A stretch of DNA of 52,209 bases. Origin: Flavobacteriales bacterium. GTDB taxonomy: Bacteria; Bacteroidota; Bacteroidia; Flavobacteriales_C; GCA-002722245. A model generated the notes under the pieces. It saw only the letters and a program-made list of their open reading frames with translations. It was not told where the DNA came from and searched no databases. The stretch lies in contig JAQXEE010000085.1 of NCBI GenBank assembly GCA_029251005.1, forward strand, positions 1-52,209, written 5' to 3'. The translations under genes were made by a program, and so were the position numbers. Of this stretch, positions 17,630 through 26,350 are shown one piece after another. Within the stretch, counting starts at the first letter, position 1. The number at the start of each line of letters is the position of its first letter.

Positions 17630-18815
17630 ACTTTTCTTTTTAGGATTTTTCCTTTTAAGTATTCAGGGATTTCCTCAATCTAAAAATCAATTAAAACAAA
17701 AACGATCTCGAATTCAAAAAGAACTTCGTAAACTAAACGGTTTACTAGGAGAAACCCGCACCAATAAAAGAAAATCTGAAATTCAGTTACTTATCTTAAG
17801 TAAGAAAATCGGCGCAAGGGAAGAGCTTATATCAGCTATTGGAAATGAAGTAGTTTATATTAATCGAAGTATTGAAAAACAAGAAATTTTAATTGATACC
17901 TTAAAAAGTAATTTAATCCAGCTAAGGGTTCAATATGCAAAAATGGTTCAATTTGCCTATAAGAATAGAAACTCTACCAATAAATTAATTTTTATCTTTT
18001 CTTCTGAAGATTTTAATCAAGCTTATAAACGATTAAAATATATTCATGAAATCGGAGAGTATCGCGAATATCAGGCTGAACAAATCGCTTTAACTCAACT
18101 GAAAATTGAAGAAAAAATACTCGAGCTTAAAGAAAAAAAGACAAGAAAGTTAAACCTAAAAGAAAATAAAAAGGATGAATTTCAAAAGCTCCAATCTGAA
18201 CAAGGAGAGCGCAACGGCATTTATGATGAACTAAAAAAAGACGAAAAGAAACTTCGTTCTAATATTACTAAAAAACGAAACGAATCTAGGAGGTTACAAA
18301 TACAAATCAAGAAAATTATCGAACGTGAAATTGCTGAGGCAAAAAAACGTGCCGAGGCCTCAAATAAAGGACATAATTTAACTCCAAGAGCACAAAAACT
18401 TTCAAAAGATTTTACTAATAATAAAGGAAAACTCCCATGGCCTGTATCACGAGGAACTATAAGTGGAAAGTTTGGAAATCAGAAACATGCTTTTTTAGAA
18501 CATGTAACGACGATTAATAATGGAATAGATATTCTTACAAATAAAGGGACTAAAGCGAGAGTTGTCTTTGAAGGAATGGTTGTTGCTGTTATTGCTTTAC
18601 CTGGAGATAAAAAAGCAATTTTGGTTCAGCATGGTAACTTTTATACAATGTATTCTAATTTAGATAAGGTTTTTGTGAAGAAAGGCGATAAATTGGAAAC
18701 ACAAGAAGATATCGGTACTATTATTACAGATGAAAATGGAAAGACTGAAGTTCATTTTGAACTTTGGGAAGGCAATCAAAAGCAAAATCCAAGCTTTTGG
18801 ATTACTATTAAATAA
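17601..18815 (+). CDS. EnvC-like murein hydrolase activator (degenerate M23/LytM)
   Basis: After a signal peptide (LSRLFFLGFFLLSIQGFPQS) comes a long coiled coil (about residues 25-260, rich in K, E and Q heptads) and a C-terminal LytM/M23 domain (about residues 275-404). Zn-binding positions look incomplete: the usual H-x-G-x-D is NNGIDI, the Y-x-H-L position is MYSNL, and the H-x-H motif is EVHFELW. This matches EnvC-type activators, which switch on amidases at the division site rather than cutting peptidoglycan themselves. The ATG at 17601 overlaps the DUF4292 gene by 29 bp, and no better start is seen in frame. Confidence 0.88.
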   Translation: MILNHWKLSRLFFLGFFLLSIQGFPQSKNQLKQKRSRIQKELRKLNGLLGETRTNKRKSEIQLLILSKKIGAREELISAIGNEVVYINRSIEKQEILIDTLKSNLIQLRVQYAKMVQFAYKNRNSTNKLIFIFSSEDFNQAYKRLKYIHEIGEYREYQAEQIALTQLKIEEKILELKEKKTRKLNLKENKKDEFQKLQSEQGERNGIYDELKKDEKKLRSNITKKRNESRRLQIQIKKIIEREIAEAKKRAEASNKGHNLTPRAQKLSKDFTNNKGKLPWPVSRGTISGKFGNQKHAFLEHVTTINNGIDILTNKGTKARVVFEGMVVAVIALPGDKKAILVQHGNFYTMYSNLDKVFVKKGDKLETQEDIGTIITDENGKTEVHFELWEGNQKQNPSFWITIK

Positions 18816-18947
18816 GTATTATTCGCATCAGGATAATTTTAATTATTTCACGGAAATAATGGATTTGATTCCCGGTTGCTGGTAAATATTTTTCACCTCA
18901 AAAATACTTTCTTTCAAATTTTCATACACTTATTCAAACAATGTCAT

Positions 18948-18974
18948 AAAAAAGTGCTCCTCAAGGAGCACTTT
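18948..18974 (-). terminator. Intrinsic terminator for the lipoprotein gene at 18998
   Basis: AAAGTGCTCC-TTGA-GGAGCACTTT on the minus strand is a perfect 10-bp stem followed by T residues, 24 nt past the stop. It also lies in the convergent gap after the EnvC-like gene. Confidence 0.9.
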
Positions 18975-18997
18975 ACGATAAAAAAAGCTATTTGAAT

Positions 18998-20278
18998 TTA
19001 TAAGTTTTCAATTCGTTTAACTAGGGCATCAATATCGTCTAATTCAATAATATTGGCAACGTTGAAATTCATGTCTTTAGATGCGGTAATTGTTTCTAAT
19101 CCAAACATTATTTTACCATCTTGTTTATAATACAAAACAACTTGAATTGGCATTCCAGTTGGAAGACGATCTATATTAAACTCTTCATCCTTTAAAGACC
19201 AACTTGATAATACACCATTTAAATCGGGAAAAACAAACTGCACTTTCGCTGTTTTAGGAATTCCAATTGCATTAATCTTACAATCATATGAAGCGCCATA
19301 TTTAGATATTAATTGATCAATATTACACCAGTTAAGCGTATTGAAATTTAATGAGATAACATTAGGATTAAGGTTAAATGAGAATGTAGAATCCAGTAAA
19401 ATTTCGCACCCAATATTATAAACGTCTTCTCCAAAATCATAGTTTGTATATGCAGTTGTTTCTTGATCTCTTAATCCATACTTAGTAACCCAATCAATTG
19501 TTGTATAATAAGCCCATTCATCATTTTCGGAATTAAAAGCTATGTGAATTTCTCCTTCGCTTTCGATTGTTGACCAAATTACATAATCAAAAGGACCATC
19601 TTTATTTAATTCTTTTTTTATGTTGGGTTCCAACAAAGACTTCATTTCTTGGATTATCTTCCAAATTTCTTGTGGACCTGTTTCATTGATTGTTAAAGAT
19701 AAATCGAATAAGAGGTTGCTGAATATATCGCAAGAATTATTCCCTGCATATTCTGTAGCTGTCCAAGTTCCATTTTGTCCTAAAGTAGTTACTTCACTTT
19801 CCTCTTTTTCAATCCAATTCCACCCTTGAATATTTGAATTAATGGTTGAGTTTGGGTTTTGGATACTGAACGAAACACCATCTGCAAGTTTTAATATATT
19901 ATTGTTTTGTTTGACTTCAACTAAAAATTCACCTTGGGATTCTAATGGACCTTGATCTGAATTTGTAGGCATATTCGATAGAATCATTTCAGCTTTAGTA
20001 GTGATCTCGATAATACTCACTTCAACATTTCCAGTAATTGAATTACCGTTTTTATCAACAAAGGCATTTTTAGGGAAGGTTATTAAATTTCCTTTGTCAG
20101 TTGTTATAGAAATGACTTCGCTTGCATTAACAACGCTATATTTAGGTTGAGGAGCAAACTGAAGTAACTCCTCTTGGAGTGTTTCAATTTTATTAAGGTT
20201 TGTGTAAATTGGAGTTGGTTTTTTACACGATTGTAAAAACATAAACCCTACGATAGCTGTCAGAATAATTTTTTTCAT
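18998..20278 (-). CDS. Hypothetical lipoprotein, 426 aa
   Basis: I do not recognise a named family. MKKIILTAIVGFMFLQSC is a clear lipoprotein signal (Cys18). The N-terminal third has a segment seen in several large Bacteroidota surface or cell-envelope proteins as I recall them: ITFPKNAFVDKNGNSITGNV, then VSIIEITTKAEMILSNMPT and LESQGEFLVEV, suggesting a beta-sandwich domain. The C-terminal half is beta-rich, with aromatic and Asn/Asp-rich loops and no catalytic motif that I can identify. It is monocistronic with its own terminator. An outer-membrane or periplasmic location is likely. Confidence 0.8.
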   Translation of the reverse strand: MKKIILTAIVGFMFLQSCKKPTPIYTNLNKIETLQEELLQFAPQPKYSVVNASEVISITTDKGNLITFPKNAFVDKNGNSITGNVEVSIIEITTKAEMILSNMPTNSDQGPLESQGEFLVEVKQNNNILKLADGVSFSIQNPNSTINSNIQGWNWIEKEESEVTTLGQNGTWTATEYAGNNSCDIFSNLLFDLSLTINETGPQEIWKIIQEMKSLLEPNIKKELNKDGPFDYVIWSTIESEGEIHIAFNSENDEWAYYTTIDWVTKYGLRDQETTAYTNYDFGEDVYNIGCEILLDSTFSFNLNPNVISLNFNTLNWCNIDQLISKYGASYDCKINAIGIPKTAKVQFVFPDLNGVLSSWSLKDEEFNIDRLPTGMPIQVVLYYKQDGKIMFGLETITASKDMNFNVANIIELDDIDALVKRIENL

Positions 20279-20368
20279 TTTACTTGTTGTTATTGTGTTT
20301 GTATAATAAACAAGTGTTTAAAAGATACAAGGTGATGTTTAGAATTTAAGAAAACGATAACGGTAAAT

Positions 20369-20403
20369 AACAAAAACCCACTGATAATCAGTGGGTTTTT
20401 GTT
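20369..20403 (-). terminator. Bidirectional intrinsic terminator downstream of the NifU-like gene
   Basis: AACAAAAACCCACTGAT and its exact inverted complement form a long perfect palindromic stem with T runs on both strands, 28 nt past the stop on the minus strand. Confidence 0.92.
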
Positions 20404-20430
20404 ATTTATTTTTAAAAAAATAAGTTGAGA

Positions 20431-21051
20431 CTATAAGCTTACAGATTCAACTTCCTTTACCTCTGGGAACATTCTTGTAAGTAATCCTTGGATACCTTGT
20501 TTTAAAGTTACTGTGGATGATGGACAACCAGAGCAAGCACCTCTTAAGGCAACATGTACGACTCCTTCTTTAAACTCAACAAAATCAATTGATCCACCAT
20601 CACTTTCAACAGCAGGACGAATATATTCATTTAAGGCATCAATTATCTTCTCATCCAATTCACCTGTAGAGACGTTAAACTTGACCTCTTCTCCTTTTTT
20701 ATCGGCTAATTGGTCAGATTTAATAGCGTGCGGTTGCAGGGCGTCTTTTTTTATAATCTCTTTGTCATTTTTTAAATAATCAGAAATGAAATTACGTGTT
20801 TCCATAACAACCATATCCCAATCAATTTTATCGTTTTTTGTTACTGAAACGTAATTGCTAGAAATAAAAACGTTCTCTACAAAAGGGAAGTTTAAAACGG
20901 CTTCAGCTAAGGGAGAATTAGTTGCATCATCACTGCTTGAGTAGTCTAAAGGGGCACCCGGGTTAAGAACTTTATTTGCAACAAATTTCATAACGTCAGG
21001 ATTGGGAGTCATTTCCGCATATACTGTTATTGGTACTTGACGAGCAGCCAT
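20431..21051 (-). CDS. NifU/Nfu-type Fe-S cluster scaffold or carrier
   Basis: The 206-residue protein combines an N-terminal Nfu_N-like domain (TPNPDVMKFVANKVLNPGAP) with a C-terminal NifU domain (about residues 130-206, SDGGSIDFVEF and the CxxC cluster ligand in GACSGCPSS). Such proteins carry Fe-S clusters from the assembly scaffold to target apoproteins in the cytoplasm. This architecture matches the mitochondrial/bacterial Nfu1 type. It is monocistronic, with a perfect -7 element upstream and a strong terminator downstream. Confidence 0.93.
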   Translation of the reverse strand: MAARQVPITVYAEMTPNPDVMKFVANKVLNPGAPLDYSSSDDATNSPLAEAVLNFPFVENVFISSNYVSVTKNDKIDWDMVVMETRNFISDYLKNDKEIIKKDALQPHAIKSDQLADKKGEEVKFNVSTGELDEKIIDALNEYIRPAVESDGGSIDFVEFKEGVVHVALRGACSGCPSSTVTLKQGIQGLLTRMFPEVKEVESVSL

Positions 21052-21067
21052 AATTCTTAATTTTTTA

Positions 21068-21075
21068 CAAAGTTA
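21068..21075 (-). promoter_or_regulatory. -7 element (TAnnTTTG) upstream of the NifU-like gene
   Basis: TAACTTTG on the minus strand, 16 nt before the start codon, is an exact match to the Bacteroidota -7 consensus. Confidence 0.55.
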
Positions 21076-21194
21076 ATAAAGCTAGTCTTTTAGACCAATT
21101 TTAATCATTGAATTTAACGATATGGTCTTCATTGATTTTAGGTACAAAAAAGACTCCTAAAAAAGCGGCTTTAAATTTAAAGAAATAATAAATC

Positions 21195-21755
21195 TTACAA
21201 GTCGACTTTTCCGTTTGATAAATTGTAAAAAGCACTCACAATTTCAACACCTTCATTTTTTACAGCATCGCTAATAATTGATGATCTTGTTATTAAATTT
21301 TTAGCTGAAAACTGAGCATTTACTTTAACAACTTCGTTTATATCAGTTGATCCTGATTGCGAAATAGCGGGTTTAATTTCAGCCAATAAGTGATCTAGGC
21401 TTTCACTTCCGCCACCATTTGCCAAGGCAGCCCCAACCGCGCCACAGCTTTCATGCCCCATTACAACAATTAATTTTGTTCCTAGATGTGCAATTGCGTA
21501 CTCGATAGAAGCAACTGTTGATTTATTAGCAATGTTACCTGCAACTCTAATTACAAATAACTCACCTAAGCCTGTATCAAATGCTAACTCAGGAACAACA
21601 CGAGAATCTGCACAACTTAAAATGATTGCCCATGGAGCTTGTCCTTCTGTTAAACTTTGAATTCTTGCGGAGTCTTGATTGCTTCTTTCAACTTTTCCTT
21701 CTACAAACCGGATATTTCCAGCCTTTAAATTTTGTATTGCATCTTTAGCTTGCAT
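21195..21755 (-). CDS. Beta-class carbonic anhydrase
   Basis: The enzyme hydrates CO2 to bicarbonate. Zinc ligands and the catalytic dyad are visible: Cys48, Asp50 and Arg52 in SCADSRVVPE, and His101/Cys104 in GHESCGAV. The length of 186 aa is short but normal for bacterial beta-CAs. No signal peptide is evident, so it is likely cytoplasmic and supplies bicarbonate for carboxylases or pH balance. It is flanked by the NifU-like and DUF3078 genes on the same strand, with gaps over 140 bp, so it is probably a single-gene unit. Confidence 0.95.
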   Translation of the reverse strand: MQAKDAIQNLKAGNIRFVEGKVERSNQDSARIQSLTEGQAPWAIILSCADSRVVPELAFDTGLGELFVIRVAGNIANKSTVASIEYAIAHLGTKLIVVMGHESCGAVGAALANGGGSESLDHLLAEIKPAISQSGSTDINEVVKVNAQFSAKNLITRSSIISDAVKNEGVEIVSAFYNLSNGKVDL

Positions 21756-21850
21756 AATGAGCGTTTAAATTACGTAACGATAATATTAAGATAAAAGTTT
21801 AGGAAAGTATAAATAAAATGTTGCTAGTTAGATTTGTTAAATGAGCATAT

Positions 21851-21883
21851 AAAAAATACTGAGAGATTTACCTCAGCTTTTTT
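21851..21883 (-). terminator. Likely terminator downstream of the DUF3078 gene
   Basis: On the minus strand CTGAG-GTAAATCT-CTCAG followed by TATTTTTTA forms a short stem with a T-rich tail. Flanking A/T runs extend the pairing and make it roughly bidirectional. Confidence 0.6.
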
Positions 21884-21901
21884 ATGGTAATTCAAATAAA
21901 A

Positions 21902-22840
21902 TTATAATTTGTAAGATAATCCTAAAGTGATAATTTCTTTAAATTGAGTTCTTGGTCCGTTAACTTCATTAATTCCGTCTCCGTCATCATCTCTCGTAAT
22001 TTTAGCATCGTCATCATAAATAAGGTTCGTGTTAATACTAACAGTAATTAACTTATTGACTTTCATTAAGATCATTAAATCCCAGTTAATATCAATGTTT
22101 TGGGGATTTTTCAAATAATTAGAGAATAAGCCTAAAGTAGTTGTTAATTTAACATTCTCCATGATGTTTTTTTGGTAATTAGCACGTATATACCCTCCAA
22201 TTTCATGTCTAACATGTTTTCCTTCACCAACACCAAAAGCACCTGCATCGGCTAGTTTTTCGTCTAAAACAAAAGTTGACTTAGATGTAATAGGAGAGAG
22301 AAATAAACCTAAAACATCTTTATGTTTGTAGTTCATTCCTCCGGCACCTAATAAATAACCAGGTGCCATAAATGAAGATATTGAAACGGAATCGTTTGGA
22401 TAGTTATATCCGTTAGCAAATTGGGTTTTAAAGTTTAAAAGTCCTGCATAATACCATTTTTCGGTCGCTTTTAGTCCGTACTTGGATGTTAACTCTATAT
22501 TATCATCTGTTTTCTGAAGATCCGCCTTATCTTGTTTAAGTAAACCATACCCCAAATTCAATGTGTTTTCCCAAGATGATTTTTTTCCTGTAAAGTTTAA
22601 GTGAAAGTTTGTTATTCCATTTACAGAAATAGAATTGTTACCTCCTGCAGCCCAGTTTGATAAAGTTACTTGACTAAATCCAAGGTTAAATAATGCTCCT
22701 TTATCCCAAGATTTTACAGTATCCGTTTTCGACTCTATTTTTAAGTTTTTCTCAGCATCTGTAACTTGCGAAAAAGTAGAAATTGTGCATGTTAAAGCTA
22801 TTGCTATTAGTAAATATTTCATCTTAAAAAGTCTTTGCAT
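21902..22840 (-). CDS. DUF3078 family protein, predicted outer-membrane beta-barrel
   Basis: The 312-residue protein has a signal peptide (MKYLLIAIALTCTISTFSQ) and the DUF3078 hallmark GALFNLGFSQVTLSNWAAGG, followed by alternating beta strands (SWENTLNLGYGLLKQ, NIMENVKLTTTLGLFSNYL) and a C terminus ending in an aromatic-rich strand (GLSYKL). This pattern predicts an outer-membrane barrel of unknown function. The first ATG (22840) shares one base with the mscS stop (TAATG), suggesting coupling. A second ATG at 22822 starts directly at the signal peptide and is equally plausible. Confidence 0.87.
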   Translation of the reverse strand: MQRLFKMKYLLIAIALTCTISTFSQVTDAEKNLKIESKTDTVKSWDKGALFNLGFSQVTLSNWAAGGNNSISVNGITNFHLNFTGKKSSWENTLNLGYGLLKQDKADLQKTDDNIELTSKYGLKATEKWYYAGLLNFKTQFANGYNYPNDSVSISSFMAPGYLLGAGGMNYKHKDVLGLFLSPITSKSTFVLDEKLADAGAFGVGEGKHVRHEIGGYIRANYQKNIMENVKLTTTLGLFSNYLKNPQNIDINWDLMILMKVNKLITVSINTNLIYDDDAKITRDDDGDGINEVNGPRTQFKEIITLGLSYKL

Positions 22841-23646
22841 TAATTATTTTGAACGTGAACATCCATTTGAGGGTAAGGGATACTTAATCCTTCTTTATCA
22901 AATGTCTTGTATACATTTTCATTCATTGCGAAGTAAACACCCCAGTAATCTGAAGCATCAACCCAAACTCTAACGGCAATATTAACCGAACTATCACCTA
23001 ATTCACTAACTGCAATAAAGGGCTCAGGATCTTGTTTAATTCTTGAATCAATTTTAATAAGGGTACTTAAAACTTCTTTTGCTTTATCAATATCATCACC
23101 ATACCCAATTCCAAAAGTCCAATCTACTCTTCGAGTTGCTTCCTTTGAAAAGTTTACCATCGAACCAGTTGAAAGTTCGCCATTTGGAATAATAATATGC
23201 TTGTTGTCTGGTGTTTTTAAAATAGTATTGAAAATTTGAATTTCAAATACACTTCCAGTATGCCCCTGAGCAGTAATTACATGACCAACTTCAAATGGTT
23301 TGAAAATAAGAATCATAATTCCACCAGCAAAGTTTTGTAAAGTCCCACTTAATGCTAGTCCAATAGCTAAACCCGCTGCACCTAATATAGCAACGAAAGA
23401 GGTCATTTCAACACCTAGCATACTTAATACACTAATAACCAAAAGTGCTTTTAGAGAAATGTCCAACATGCTTCTTAAAAATGGTTGAAGAGAATCGTCA
23501 ACATTTTTTGAATGCATTACTTTTGCAACAGCCGCAACGAATTTTTTAATTATCCATAGTCCGATGATTAAGGCAAGAATAGCTCCAGTAAGCCGGTAGC
23601 CAAAGTCGAGGGCATAAGTTTTAATCAGATTGATTATTTGTTCCAT
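22840..23646 (-). CDS. mscS: Small-conductance mechanosensitive channel (MscS family)
   Basis: The 268-residue protein has three N-terminal membrane helices, and the third carries the pore-lining Ala/Gly pattern AAGLAIGLALSGTLQNFAGG typical of MscS. It is followed by the beta domain (FKPFEVGHVITAQGHTGSV) and the cytoplasmic vestibule (IIIPNGELSTGSMVNFS). The channel releases solutes on hypo-osmotic shock. The length matches E. coli MscS. Its stop overlaps the DUF3078 start, making a two-gene unit behind a perfect -7 element. Confidence 0.94.
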   Translation of the reverse strand: MEQIINLIKTYALDFGYRLTGAILALIIGLWIIKKFVAAVAKVMHSKNVDDSLQPFLRSMLDISLKALLVISVLSMLGVEMTSFVAILGAAGLAIGLALSGTLQNFAGGIMILIFKPFEVGHVITAQGHTGSVFEIQIFNTILKTPDNKHIIIPNGELSTGSMVNFSKEATRRVDWTFGIGYGDDIDKAKEVLSTLIKIDSRIKQDPEPFIAVSELGDSSVNIAVRVWVDASDYWGVYFAMNENVYKTFDKEGLSIPYPQMDVHVQNN

Positions 23647-23666
23647 TTTTGCTAAATTTAATTTGG

Positions 23667-23674
23667 CAAAAATA
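23667..23674 (-). promoter_or_regulatory. -7 element (TAnnTTTG) upstream of mscS
   Basis: TATTTTTG on the minus strand, 20 nt before the start codon, matches the Bacteroidota -7 consensus exactly. Confidence 0.55.
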
Positions 23675-23783
23675 GGTATATAAATTTGGTTAGAGAATCT
23701 TTTATCAGATGAAGAGTAAAAGACAAAACTTATTGACTAATAAATAAATGTCAAATGGGTTAGGAGGGGATTGAGATATAAGA

Positions 23784-23821
23784 ATCCCTTTTAAAAATCC
23801 GATTGGACCTTTAAAAGGGAT
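23784..23821 (-). repeat. Perfect 12-bp inverted repeat, possible terminator of the small lipoprotein gene
   Basis: ATCCCTTTTAAA at 23784-23795 is the exact reverse complement of TTTAAAAGGGAT at 23810-23821, with a 14-nt spacer. It lies 9 nt after the stop of the gene at 23831. There is no strong T run after it on the minus strand, so termination is uncertain. Confidence 0.6.
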
Positions 23822-23830
23822 AATTGAATG

Positions 23831-24232
23831 TTATTTTTTTACTAAAACAATTTTACCAGTTTCTTGGTCACCATCTTCATTAAACAAAATAATTAGATTT
23901 GCTTCTTCATTTTTGACATGTAACGAAAATTGAGATCCTTTTCCTAATTCAACATCAAGCTTACCATCTTTAACAGTGTAAGTCCCTTTTCTGTTTCCAA
24001 CAACAGGCCCTTTCATATTTACGTTACCTTCTTTAAATTCAACTTCACCATCTTTAAACAATGAAACGATTGAATTAATCATTGCAGCGCTTTGAGCATT
24101 TAGTTCTGCTTTTCCTTCAATATGTTGTTCAAACTTCCAAGCACCTTCAACATTAATTTTTTTAGTAGGTTCCTGATTACAGGCGGTAAAGAATAAAACC
24201 GCCGAAAATAAAATTGTTATTGTCTTTTTCAT
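23831..24232 (-). CDS. Small hypothetical lipoprotein, 133 aa
   Basis: MKKTITILFSAVLFFTAC is a lipoprotein signal (Cys18). The mature part opens with VEGAWKFEQHIEGK and continues as short beta strands (GEVEFKEGNVNMKG, RKGTYTVKDGKLDVELGKG, ANLIILFNEDGDQETGKIVLV). This resembles small lipocalin-like or DUF-type Bacteroidota lipoproteins in which a GxW motif starts the barrel, but I cannot name a family with certainty. It is probably periplasmic or outer-membrane anchored and appears monocistronic. Confidence 0.8.
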   Translation of the reverse strand: MKKTITILFSAVLFFTACNQEPTKKINVEGAWKFEQHIEGKAELNAQSAAMINSIVSLFKDGEVEFKEGNVNMKGPVVGNRKGTYTVKDGKLDVELGKGSQFSLHVKNEEANLIILFNEDGDQETGKIVLVKK

Positions 24233-24330
24233 AATTTGTTTTGATTATATAGTACTACAACACCTTTTTAAAAATAGGTTACACTAAAAAGACAAACTTA
24301 ATTAGGATTGTATTTCAGTGTTGTAGTTTA

Positions 24331-25044
24331 TTAAAATTCAATTTTTATTGGAACTGTATAAACCACAGGAACTGCTCTATCTAATTGCTTTCCAGGAATC
24401 ATACTCGGTAATTTTTTCACAGCCGCAACAGCCGCATCATTTAAAACAGGATATTCACCTTTCATTGTTGTAACATCGATTACTGCGCCAGAAGGAGATA
24501 CTACGAATCGAACATATACTGTTCCTTCATAACCCATATCTCTTGCAATATCTGGCATAACAAAAGCTTCATGAATTCGCTTGTTTAAAAGCTTTCTTGT
24601 ACAAGCGTTTCTTTGCATATTATTTCCTTCCGAACATTCCTTGTAATGAGGCATATTCTTTACGAAAAATAATGGTGCGGCTTCTACTTCTTCAGTGTCT
24701 TCATCTGAAGTATCTTCTTCAATTTCTAATTCTTCGTTATCTTCTTCTTCGAAATCTTCCTCTGGAATTTCAATTTCATCCTCAACAATTTCTAATTCAG
24801 GTTCTTTTGGTTGTTGTTTTGGAGGGAGAGTAACTGGTGGTGGAATTTGAATAGGTGGTGGAATTAAAGGAGGTAAATCTTCTTGCATTTCATCAATACT
24901 TACTTTGAAATTGTAAGAAACCTTGTCGTAAGATTTTAGAGAGAACGCCACAAATACTAAGCCTGTAATAGCTATAAATCCAAGTGCTAAAAACACTTGT
25001 TTAAATTTATCTAGATTAACATTATCGTTTTTTCTTTTTTTCAT
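24331..25044 (-). CDS. tonB: Energy transducer TonB
   Basis: The 237-residue protein has one N-terminal membrane helix (about residues 13-33), a proline-rich periplasmic stalk (LPPLIPPPIQIPPPVTLPP) that continues into a very acidic Glu/Asp stretch (about residues 80-120), and a C-terminal TonB domain (about residues 155-237, MGYEGTVYVRFVVSPSGAVI and AVPVVYTVPIKIEF). TonB passes proton-motive energy from ExbB-ExbD to TonB-dependent outer-membrane transporters. exbB and exbD are not adjacent, so this is a stand-alone TonB paralogue. Confidence 0.93.
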   Translation of the reverse strand: MKKRKNDNVNLDKFKQVFLALGFIAITGLVFVAFSLKSYDKVSYNFKVSIDEMQEDLPPLIPPPIQIPPPVTLPPKQQPKEPELEIVEDEIEIPEEDFEEEDNEELEIEEDTSDEDTEEVEAAPLFFVKNMPHYKECSEGNNMQRNACTRKLLNKRIHEAFVMPDIARDMGYEGTVYVRFVVSPSGAVIDVTTMKGEYPVLNDAAVAAVKKLPSMIPGKQLDRAVPVVYTVPIKIEF

Positions 25045-25240
25045 TTATCAAAATGATTAGTTGTTTGATACAACGCCATACTTCCCTTAAAATTACTAAG
25101 TAAATTAATGTGAACGTTTATTTTATCAAATTTTTACAAGCAAAAAGCAAATTTGTATTAATATTAACTACTAATATTGCATTTTTATATAATTTTTAGC
25201 CTTTTGGGATATTTGACTTTATGGTAAACAGGTTTTTTCT

Positions 25241-26350
25241 TTGAATAAGATTTTTAAAATAGTTTGCATTGCAATGTGCTTTTTTTTGGCAACTGGATTT
25301 TTCTTTTTTCCAGGTGTTTTCGAAAACAAAGCACAGCTTGCGTTGGTTATTGATTTTTCGAAAAGTAGTGAGAAAACGATAGAATCACTTACTCAAAACT
25401 ATTGGGAGTTATATACTGAATTCAGAGCTCAAAATCCATTTATAGAAATTGAAATCGCTTTGATTGGTTATTCTCGGAAAGCATTCAACGAGAAGAATAA
25501 TTATGTGAAAATAATTTCAGATTTTAAAGACCCTCCCGAGGTTGCATTCGAATATTTAGTTCACAATAAAATAGGAAGCAGTGTTGCCGAAAATAATGTT
25601 GGTTATGCTTTAGATATAGCCTTACAAGGTTTATCATGGAGTAATAGCGAAGCGGTTAAAAAGCAAATATTTACCATTGGGAATGGTGCTATAAATTCCA
25701 GTTTCTCTTTGGCAAAAAAAGTATGTGAAAAAGCTAAAAAACGAAATATTAAGGTTAACTTTTTATATTTACTACAAAAAGACAAAGATAAAAATTTTGG
25801 GTTTTGGAAAACCCTTAAAAAAATGTCTGGAGGAAAATTAACAACACTAGTTCCAAAATACTTAGTTGGTAACGGACTTCTTGAAGCTGAAAATAATATT
25901 GCAAGAATAATTAAGGAAAATGCGGTTTTAAATAGTACTTATGCCTTTTACGGTGATGGTAAAGAGAATTATGATTTCATGAACGATATAGATTCAAAAT
26001 CGATTGCGTTAGGGGACCGAGTTATTTCAAACAGAGTCCTTTTTAAGGCAAGTCCATTTTTTCAAGGTAAAAATGCAAATTGGGATTTAGTTGATTTTGT
26101 TAACTCTAAGAAGAATCAAGATTTTAATTTAAAAAATCTAAGTGTATTTGGGGATTATAAAAATATGGATGAAACACAATTAAAAAAGTCAATATTGACT
26201 TTAGCATCAGCACGGAAATCAAGCTTACAAATCATTAATAAGTTGTTTCAAGAGAATTTACAGATCAATGCATTGCGACCTAAGCAACCGGCTTTTAAGA
26301 AAGATTTTTCAGAAACAATTTTATCAATATTTTCAGAAGGTGGATTTTAG
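25241..26350 (+). CDS. vWA-domain protein with N-terminal membrane anchor or signal
   Basis: The protein starts with a hydrophobic segment (IVCIAMCFFLATGFFFFPGVF) and then shows a von Willebrand A-like strand with the MIDAS motif DxSxS: ALVIDFSKSSEKT (Asp38, Ser40, Ser42). Later MIDAS positions are less clear (QIFTIGNGAI), so metal binding is uncertain. The C-terminal 150 residues match nothing I recognise. The start is TTG, and no ATG in frame gives the hydrophobic leader. It overlaps the cvpA-like gene by 11 bp, implying a common envelope function. The role is unknown. Confidence 0.75.
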   Translation: MNKIFKIVCIAMCFFLATGFFFFPGVFENKAQLALVIDFSKSSEKTIESLTQNYWELYTEFRAQNPFIEIEIALIGYSRKAFNEKNNYVKIISDFKDPPEVAFEYLVHNKIGSSVAENNVGYALDIALQGLSWSNSEAVKKQIFTIGNGAINSSFSLAKKVCEKAKKRNIKVNFLYLLQKDKDKNFGFWKTLKKMSGGKLTTLVPKYLVGNGLLEAENNIARIIKENAVLNSTYAFYGDGKENYDFMNDIDSKSIALGDRVISNRVLFKASPFFQGKNANWDLVDFVNSKKNQDFNLKNLSVFGDYKNMDETQLKKSILTLASARKSSLQIINKLFQENLQINALRPKQPAFKKDFSETILSIFSEGGF

